Assembly: GCA_963932465.1 (NCBI GenBank)
Contig: OZ010787.1
Span: forward strand, 36,088,087-36,152,086
Origin: Maratus speciosus
Taxonomy: Eukaryota > Arthropoda > Arachnida > Araneae > Salticidae
Reading direction: 5' to 3'
Length of the DNA: 64,000 nucleotides
Shown here: positions 58,810 to 64,000 of the stretch, one piece after another
Layout of the letters: each line of letters opens with the position of its first letter
Position numbering within the stretch: position 1 is the first letter of the stretch
The notes under the pieces: model-generated
What the model saw: only the letters and a program-made list of their open reading frames with translations
Told to the model about the DNA's origin: nothing
The model's database searches: none
Program-made: the position numbers and the translations under genes

Positions 58810-59283
58810 ATTTTTTCGCTCAGTTGGATATATTCAAATTCGTATGATAACTTTACCAATCAGTTTGATTGTGTTAAAATAATAGTTCATCTACGTATCC
58901 ATCGTTTATATGGAGTTCCATTACCTGCGGTTAATTCTGTTGAGCTGTCTACATGACAGACCAGATGTTCTACCAATAAGGTTTTCTGAGCGAAATATGC
59001 TGGCTGGTTGTCGGCCCAGTTAGCTTTTCTAGCATTATATGAATAGGACTTTTTTTGTCTTACTTGTCAGTGTAATAGGAAAAAAATACTAAATATAACT
59101 TATAGGACCGGGGGACCGTATAAAAATTTAAATTTCATAATTTTTTAAGAAATATTTTTATTGACCCAAATCGCTTTTAAAATGTTTACCTGATTTAAAA
59201 CATTTTTGTAATTGGAACTATATGTCTATGACTAACGGTTTAGGAATTAGCCATTGGACACCGTTGAGACCGGACACCATGTA

Positions 59284-59452
59284 TAACTAAATATGCTTCA
59301 ATTTCAAATCTTAGTTGTTGGAATCAAGTTATATCATGCATCATGCATGTTATAATGTTTAAAGCAATATACATAACAAACTGGCACTGTATGGCTCATT
59401 TTTCTGAAATAAGTCAATTGGAAATATCATTCTGGATAACTGGTTTTCGGAT
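59284..59452. other. Flank between repeats and LTR
   Basis: Short AT-rich flank. It ends GGATAACTGGTTTTCGGAT immediately before the LTR. The target duplication cannot be checked because the other flank is outside the window. Confidence 0.5.
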
Positions 59453-59727
59453 TATAAGCTTCGGATCTTTGGTAGAGCTTAAGCTCTACTATTATTCTTT
59501 ATGCTGTAATGCATATTAGTTTAAATAACCCAATTAATGGGACATTTTATAAGTACAAAAATCTTTATTAAAAGCAGCTCACAGACACACACGTTCAAGC
59601 TACATCTCGTCTGATGTTGTCTGCCGTTAACTCCCGGTTACAGTTATAAATACAAAATACATAGCGTTAATTATTTAGTTCTCGGTTACAGTTCACGTAC
59701 GAAATATATACATGCTGATATATTACA
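59453..59727 (-). mobile_element. 3' LTR of Ty3/gypsy element
   Basis: This is a 275 bp LTR. In element sense it starts TGTAATATATCAGC directly after the polypurine tract and ends CCGAAGCTTATA. Its first 191 plus-strand bases are identical to 63810-64000. The ending is not the usual CA. Confidence 0.85.
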
Positions 59728-59740
59728 TCCTTTCTTCCAG
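59728..59740 (-). other. Polypurine tract
   Basis: In element sense CTGGAAGAAAGGA sits directly upstream of the 3' LTR, the expected site for plus-strand priming. Confidence 0.65.
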
Positions 59741-59877
59741 TTAAAGAACAAGTACAATTACATATCTTTAAATACCCATAAATTCACATTATACAAGAAA
59801 TGACCATTTATGATAAATATAACAAATACATGAAATATGACACTAAAATATATTTACATATGCAGTACACAAGATAG

Positions 59878-61167
59878 TTATTTCATACAAAAGTCTTTGA
59901 ACCTTGAAGGTTGTTTAATTACTCGTCCCCTTCTTGTAATTGTAGTACTAGGCATACTTTGTTGATCATAATTGTTTACAACAGGGGTTGTACAGTTCTG
60001 TGACCTGTCAGTCTTATCTCCAATAATTACATCATCATACACAGGATGATTTTCTAAAGGAGTTTTTGATAACCTGATATGCCGTCTATTTCTGCGGAGT
60101 ATTTCCCCATTTGCATTTTTTACAATATAAGATCTAGGAGCTTTATGCTTAGAAATAATTTGTCCTTTATCCCATTGCCCAGACCTAAAATTAAATAATA
60201 CTATGTTATCACCAGGTCTTAGCTCTTTTAATGATTGTGCTGTCCTATCATAATAGAATTTCTGTCTACTCTGGCGTGTACGAAGTTTAGACTCAGGGTC
60301 GCTTATTTCAAATTTTAGCAATTTATTACTGATAGGCAACTTTGTCCTTAACCTCCTATTAAATAAAAGTTGTGCTGGAGATAGATCCAATCCACTAATG
60401 GGTGTGTTACGATATTCCATTAAGCCTACATTTATATCCTGTACTTTTCGGAAAATATTTTTAACTATTCCTACTGCCCTTTCAGCCATTCCATTACTCT
60501 GGGGAAATCTGGGGCTACTAAAATTTAGTTCAAAATCCCAGTCCTCTGCAAATTTCTTAAATGAATAACTGTTAAAGGGATTGTTATCGCACACAACTTC
60601 ATTTGGTATACCATATCTAGCAAAGACATCTTTTAATTTTGGAATTATTTCATTAGCTGTTTTATCTTTTAGAGTAGCACATTCTATCCACTTAGAAAAA
60701 TAATCAACTATAACTAAATAATTTTGATTAGCAAATTGAAATATATCAGTTGCAATCTTTTCAAAAGGCTTATTTGGTATTTCATGGGGCATTAGTGGTT
60801 CCTTTGCATTTTGTTTTCTAAATTTTTCACATATTTGGCATTTTGAAACTACTTCCTCAATATCAGTAGAGATACCTGGCCAGTAAAAGATTTCTCGTGC
60901 TCTACTTTTACACTTCTCCATTCCAAAATGGGCTTCATGTATTAAACCTAACATATTTTGCCTTAAACTTTTTGGAACAATTAATTTATTATTAGTAAAC
61001 ACTAACCCTTCATTTACATATATGACATCTTTTAATTTATAATATTGTTTAAGATTAGCAGACAAAATTTTGTTATTCTTAGGCCAAGAAGTTTTACAAA
61101 ATTCCATTATTTTAGCAAGATCCTCATCATTCTTAGTTTCCATTTGAAACTGTTTGTCTTTTTTCAC
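59878..61167 (-). CDS. Ty3/gypsy integrase region of pol
   Basis: The frame is 429 residues with an HEAH...CQIC zinc-binding domain (77-113). The catalytic triad is Asp in IATDIF (141), Asp in VVCDNNPF (194) and Glu in NGMAERAV (229). The C-terminal tail ends RRGRVIKQPSRF, usual for this group. The first codons are GTG-AAA-AAA, so this is not an independent start but the continuation of pol after a frame change. The change falls in an A6 run (61159-61164 on the complement), in the overlap with the upstream RT frame. Catalytic residues are intact. The enzyme inserts the element cDNA. Confidence 0.9.
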   Translation of the reverse strand: MKKDKQFQMETKNDEDLAKIMEFCKTSWPKNNKILSANLKQYYKLKDVIYVNEGLVFTNNKLIVPKSLRQNMLGLIHEAHFGMEKCKSRAREIFYWPGISTDIEEVVSKCQICEKFRKQNAKEPLMPHEIPNKPFEKIATDIFQFANQNYLVIVDYFSKWIECATLKDKTANEIIPKLKDVFARYGIPNEVVCDNNPFNSYSFKKFAEDWDFELNFSSPRFPQSNGMAERAVGIVKNIFRKVQDINVGLMEYRNTPISGLDLSPAQLLFNRRLRTKLPISNKLLKFEISDPESKLRTRQSRQKFYYDRTAQSLKELRPGDNIVLFNFRSGQWDKGQIISKHKAPRSYIVKNANGEILRRNRRHIRLSKTPLENHPVYDDVIIGDKTDRSQNCTTPVVNNYDQQSMPSTTITRRGRVIKQPSRFKDFCMK

Positions 61168-63361
61168 TTAAAGGCAGAGCCTTTGTAATACTGTGAATCA
61201 CATTTAACATTTCTGGATCATCTTTGTTATTATTTTTCAAATATGCTCTAGAAAGTGTGTCGGCCAAATATAATTGACTACCTGGAACATAATTGATTGT
61301 AAAGTCATATTTTACCAATTTTAACACCATTTTTTGCATTCTTGCAGTAATTTTAGCTAAAGGTTTGTTTATAATTGACACTAATGGTTTATGATCTGTC
61401 TGTACAGTTACCTTATGACCATAGACAAAGTTATGATATTTTTCAAAGGCATATGTGATAGCTAGTAATTCTTTTTCTATCTGAGCGTAGTTTTTCTCAT
61501 TCTCAGTCAAACTCCTGGATGCGAAAGAAACTGGTTGTCCTTTCTGAACCAAACATGTTCCCAGACCATCTTTGGAGCTATCGCATTGTAATACTATTTC
61601 CTCTTTAGGATTAAACACTTTCAAGACAGGACTTTTACTTAAAGTTTCTTTTATTTTTATAAAGGCATTTTCCTGTTTGTCTGACCAAATAAATTCTGCA
61701 CTGAGTTTTAACAACTCCCTTAGGGAAACGGTTAATTCTGAAAGTTTTGGAATAAATTTTGAAACATAATTTAGCATTCCCAACAACCTCCTAATATCCT
61801 TTTTATTTTGGGGACTAGGCATTTCTACAATTGCTTTAACAAGCGATGGGTCAGCTTTGATGCCCCCATTGGAAATAATATATCCTAAATATTTGACTTC
61901 AGTTGTTTTAAATTGAAATTTATCTTTGTTTAACTTAACATTGTTTTCTCGAGCCCTTTCCAATATCTTATGTAATATTTCATCATGTTCTTTTTCATCT
62001 TTACCTGACACTATAATATCATCTACATAAATTTCGACCCCTTCTATGTCTCCAAATAATTGCTGATTTCTTTTCATAAAGACCTCTGGAGCTGAGGCGA
62101 CTCCGAATGGCATTCTATTGAACTTAAATCTCCCAAAGGGTGAATTGAATGTGCAAATATCTGAACTATTTTCATCAAGAGGTATTTGCCAAAATCCATC
62201 CTTGAGATCTAAAACTGAAAATATCTTTTTCCCCTCTAGCCGACTAATGATATCCTCAGGTGACGGTATTACATGGTGCTCTCTTTTTAGCACCTTATTT
62301 AAATCTCGAGGATCTAAACATACTCTCAAGTCACCATTTGGTTTTTCAACCACAACTAGGCTTTGGACCCAATCTGTTGGTTTGTTTACTTTTGAAATTA
62401 TCCCCCTTTTTTCTAGCAATTTTAGGGTAAGTTTCAATTTTTGAATGATTGACTGAGGAATTCTCCTAGGTGGGTGCACAACAGGACTAGCATTTTCTTT
62501 CAAAACTATTTTATAAGGATCACCTGGAAATGTACCTAAACCATTAAATACATCCTTATATGTATCCAAGATATTTTGCTTTTCAGCTTTTACACAATCA
62601 ACTCTTTGTATTAACCCTAAGTGACTACATGTTTTTAATCCAAGAATAGGTTTACATATTTTATCAACAATAATAAATTCAATGGGTATATCAACATGAT
62701 TATTAATATTACACTTTAACGTTACTTTACCAACAGGTTTAATTTTAAAATTACCAAATGATAAAAGTACAGTATGAGTTTGTTCTACTTCTACATTTAC
62801 ATTCAACATTTTGAGAGTGGATAAGGGTAGGACATTTGTCTCTGCCCCTGTATCTAATTTAAAATTAACATTTACATTATTTATTTCAATGTTCTTTACC
62901 CATGAATTGAATGAAGTACTTACCACACTGTCAATTTCCACTGCTTCAACAAATAAATTATCATTTGAAATTTCATAAACATGTTTTTCCTTATTAAACT
63001 TACATCCTTTGGCAAAATGATTAAGCTTTTTGCATATTTTACATGTTCTTCCATAAGCAGGGCATTCTGCTTTCCTGTGTTTTCTACCACACTTAAAACA
63101 GTCAAATGTTTCATTTTTAGTGTTCACTTTCTTTCCAGTTCTAGAGTTTTTTAATTTAGAATAATCAGTCCCGGTTTGGTTTCTTCGAACAATGTCCACA
63201 GAAGCACTAGAAGCGTTTGGTCCATTAATAGATTTTAAGTGTTCTTTGCTTATTTCCGTCGTTCTGACAAACTCGGCAGCTTTTTGTAGAGTCAAATCCG
63301 ATTCCCGGAGTAGTCTCTCTTGTAATGAAACATCGCGGATTCCCAAGACAAACGCGATCAC
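61133..63361 (-). CDS. Ty3/gypsy nucleocapsid, protease, reverse transcriptase and RNase H
   Basis: The frame is 742 residues. Two zinc knuckles lie at about 88-120 (C-x2-C-x3-H-x4-C then C-x2-C-x4-H-x4-C). The protease active site is DTGA (about 170). RT has FSVLDLKDGFWQIP (about 381) and YVDD (445-448). RNase H begins near LQCDSSKDG (591) and has the later TDHKPL. All active sites are present. The 5' end overlaps the gag frame at about 63338-63361, where the reading frame changes, and the first ATG is not a true start. RNase H is followed by the frame change into integrase. Relatives are usually annotated as K02A2.6-like. Confidence 0.92.
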   Translation of the reverse strand: MIAFVLGIRDVSLQERLLRESDLTLQKAAEFVRTTEISKEHLKSINGPNASSASVDIVRRNQTGTDYSKLKNSRTGKKVNTKNETFDCFKCGRKHRKAECPAYGRTCKICKKLNHFAKGCKFNKEKHVYEISNDNLFVEAVEIDSVVSTSFNSWVKNIEINNVNVNFKLDTGAETNVLPLSTLKMLNVNVEVEQTHTVLLSFGNFKIKPVGKVTLKCNINNHVDIPIEFIIVDKICKPILGLKTCSHLGLIQRVDCVKAEKQNILDTYKDVFNGLGTFPGDPYKIVLKENASPVVHPPRRIPQSIIQKLKLTLKLLEKRGIISKVNKPTDWVQSLVVVEKPNGDLRVCLDPRDLNKVLKREHHVIPSPEDIISRLEGKKIFSVLDLKDGFWQIPLDENSSDICTFNSPFGRFKFNRMPFGVASAPEVFMKRNQQLFGDIEGVEIYVDDIIVSGKDEKEHDEILHKILERARENNVKLNKDKFQFKTTEVKYLGYIISNGGIKADPSLVKAIVEMPSPQNKKDIRRLLGMLNYVSKFIPKLSELTVSLRELLKLSAEFIWSDKQENAFIKIKETLSKSPVLKVFNPKEEIVLQCDSSKDGLGTCLVQKGQPVSFASRSLTENEKNYAQIEKELLAITYAFEKYHNFVYGHKVTVQTDHKPLVSIINKPLAKITARMQKMVLKLVKYDFTINYVPGSQLYLADTLSRAYLKNNNKDDPEMLNVIHSITKALPLSEKRQTVSNGN

Positions 63362-63650
63362 GGATTAAGCTTTCTTCTTGGTCTCCAAATTCACACGAGG
63401 CCGCTAGCGTTTTCAAAACGGTAATATAATTGTCCACTGATTGGCTTTCTTGTTGGACTGCTGAGAAAAATTTGTATCTTTCAAATACCACGCTCCGTCG
63501 CGGCGTGCAGTATTGATCAAATTTGTTGATCACAGTAGCGTATGACTCTCTTTCGGTCGCTTCGAATTTGAACGTGTTGAACACATTTACGCCGTCATCA
63601 CCCAGCAGGTTCAGAAGGATTGCTATTTTATTTTTTCTCTGGTTTCTCAT
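63225..63650 (-). CDS. Ty3/gypsy gag, central part
   Basis: The open frame carries LLNLLGDDGVNVFNTF, a KFDQYCTPRR stretch and an ESLIRDR motif, features of the gag capsid region in this element group. It is connected upstream to the 63628-63762 frame across an A6 run (63631-63636). Downstream, gag sequence leaves this frame near 63338-63341, and the rest of the 3' part of this frame (about 63225-63338) is out-of-frame text. Gag would form the particle that packages element RNA. Confidence 0.8.
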   Translation of the reverse strand: MRNQRKNKIAILLNLLGDDGVNVFNTFKFEATERESYATVINKFDQYCTPRRSVVFERYKFFSAVQQESQSVDNYITVLKTLAASCEFGDQEESLIRDRVCLGNPRCFITRETTPGIGFDSTKSCRVCQNDGNKQRTLKIY

Positions 63651-63762
63651 TCTTCTCGGTGGCTATCATAAAGTTCTCGAACTTTTGTCTCCACTTTTTC
63701 CAGTTTTCGGCAACATTCCCACACGTGAAGTTAAACTCTGCTGGCGGCTTGAAACATTCCAT
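63628..63762 (-). CDS. Ty3/gypsy gag N-terminus
   Basis: It starts at ATG 63762, about 35 bp downstream of the primer binding site, and encodes 44 residues including MECFKPPAEFNF and NWKKWRQKFENF. The W-x-x-W-x-x-x-F pattern is common at gag N-termini of arthropod gypsy elements. The frame stops at 63628 just after an A6 run, while homologous sequence continues in the next frame. Confidence 0.75.
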   Translation of the reverse strand: MECFKPPAEFNFTCGNVAENWKKWRQKFENFMIATEKNEKPEKK

Positions 63763-63797
63763 CTTAGAGCATGTTGGTTCTATCTTTCAACATCTTC

Positions 63798-63809
63798 TTC
63801 CTGACACCA
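63798..63809 (-). other. Primer binding site, tRNA-Leu type
   Basis: In element sense TGGTGTCAGGA follows the 5' LTR directly. It is complementary to the 3' end of eukaryotic tRNA-Leu, including CCA. Confidence 0.7.
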
Positions 63810-64000
63810 TATAAGCTTCGGATCTTTGGTAGAGCTTAAGCTCTACTATTATTCTTTATGCTGTAATGCATATTAGTTTAAATAACCCAATTAATGGGAC
63901 ATTTTATAAGTACAAAAATCTTTATTAAAAGCAGCTCACAGACACACACGTTCAAGCTACATCTCGTCTGATGTTGTCTGCCGTTAACTCCCGGTTACAG
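63810..64000 (-). mobile_element. 5' LTR of Ty3/gypsy element, cut by window end
   Basis: 191 bp are visible of an LTR expected to be 275 bp. It is identical to 59453-59643. Promoter elements cannot be judged because the upstream part lies outside. Confidence 0.85.

Larger units (their letters stand above)
58142..59030 (-). repeat. 275 bp tandem array carrying tRNA-Thr genes
   Basis: ATACGAATTTGAAT recurs at 58142, 58417 and 58692, an exact 275 bp period. The third unit is cut inside its tRNA at about 58762. After a 12 bp junction the array continues as an inverted copy (58775-59028). Units are nearly identical, so amplification is recent. Each unit has the tRNA plus about 200 bp of flank. 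Confidence 0.85.
57009..59283. mobile_element. Interrupted inverted copy of the CAGGGTGTCC element
   Basis: 57009-58141 is the reverse complement of about 40967-42096. 59032-59283 is the reverse complement of the left terminal repeat, ending ACCGGACACCATG. Between them lies an inserted 275 bp tandem array (58142-59030), which replaces about 100 bp of the element. The right terminal block is absent, so the copy is also truncated. Confidence 0.7.

Noticed and set aside
62118..62444. Plus-strand frame of 108 residues inside the gypsy pol region
   Set aside because: It is the antisense shadow of the reverse transcriptase frame.

Overview
The window reads as intergenic and intronic DNA of a large, AT-rich, repeat-packed animal genome. 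An arthropod, and probably a chelicerate such as a spider, fits best. That is an inference from a Naiad-type Penelope-like retroelement (a group described as very abundant in spiders), an arthropod-style Ty3/gypsy element, two exons of animal membrane-protein genes, and dense hAT, pogo/Tigger and TTAA-flanked MITEs. There are no operons or Shine-Dalgarno sites. No complete cellular protein gene is visible.

Layout. 1-15.4 kb is a patchwork of short inverted-repeat elements, several nested, with decayed Tigger-type transposase pieces at 6.2 kb and 10.0 kb. At 15.89 kb one well-bounded exon encodes the first membrane segment of an equilibrative nucleoside transporter. 17.9-24.6 kb holds a TTAA-flanked foldback element, a 3.2 kb element with 1196 bp inverted arms and a perfect 9 bp target duplication, an hAT element with a perfect 8 bp duplication, and a probable N-terminal exon of a DEG/ENaC channel. 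25-38 kb is further MITEs, two arrays of one 30 bp minisatellite in opposite orientation, and a tRNA-like relic. 38.4-42.6 kb is a run of elements beginning CAGGGTGTCC.

42.6-46.9 kb is the most informative locus: a minus-strand Penelope-like element with permuted domains (GIY-YIG endonuclease first, CxC linker, reverse transcriptase last), lying between TA microsatellites. A hairpin downstream of its RT has a second, diverged copy at 1.2 kb with two compensatory base-pair changes. 48.9-50.1 kb is a TIR-bounded element built from six 173 bp tandem units. 57.0-59.3 kb is another CAGGGTGTCC element, interrupted by a 275 bp tandem array carrying tRNA-Thr(UGU) genes. 59.45 kb to the window end is a young Ty3/gypsy element on the minus strand with identical LTRs over the visible 191 bp. 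Its gag-pol frame is broken at three places, each explicable by one surplus A.

The transposon layers can be ordered by nesting: a hAT MITE inside a TTAA foldback element at 2.1 kb, a TTAA MITE inside satellite-like repeats at 23.7 kb, and the tRNA array inside a CAGGGTGTCC element at 58.1 kb.
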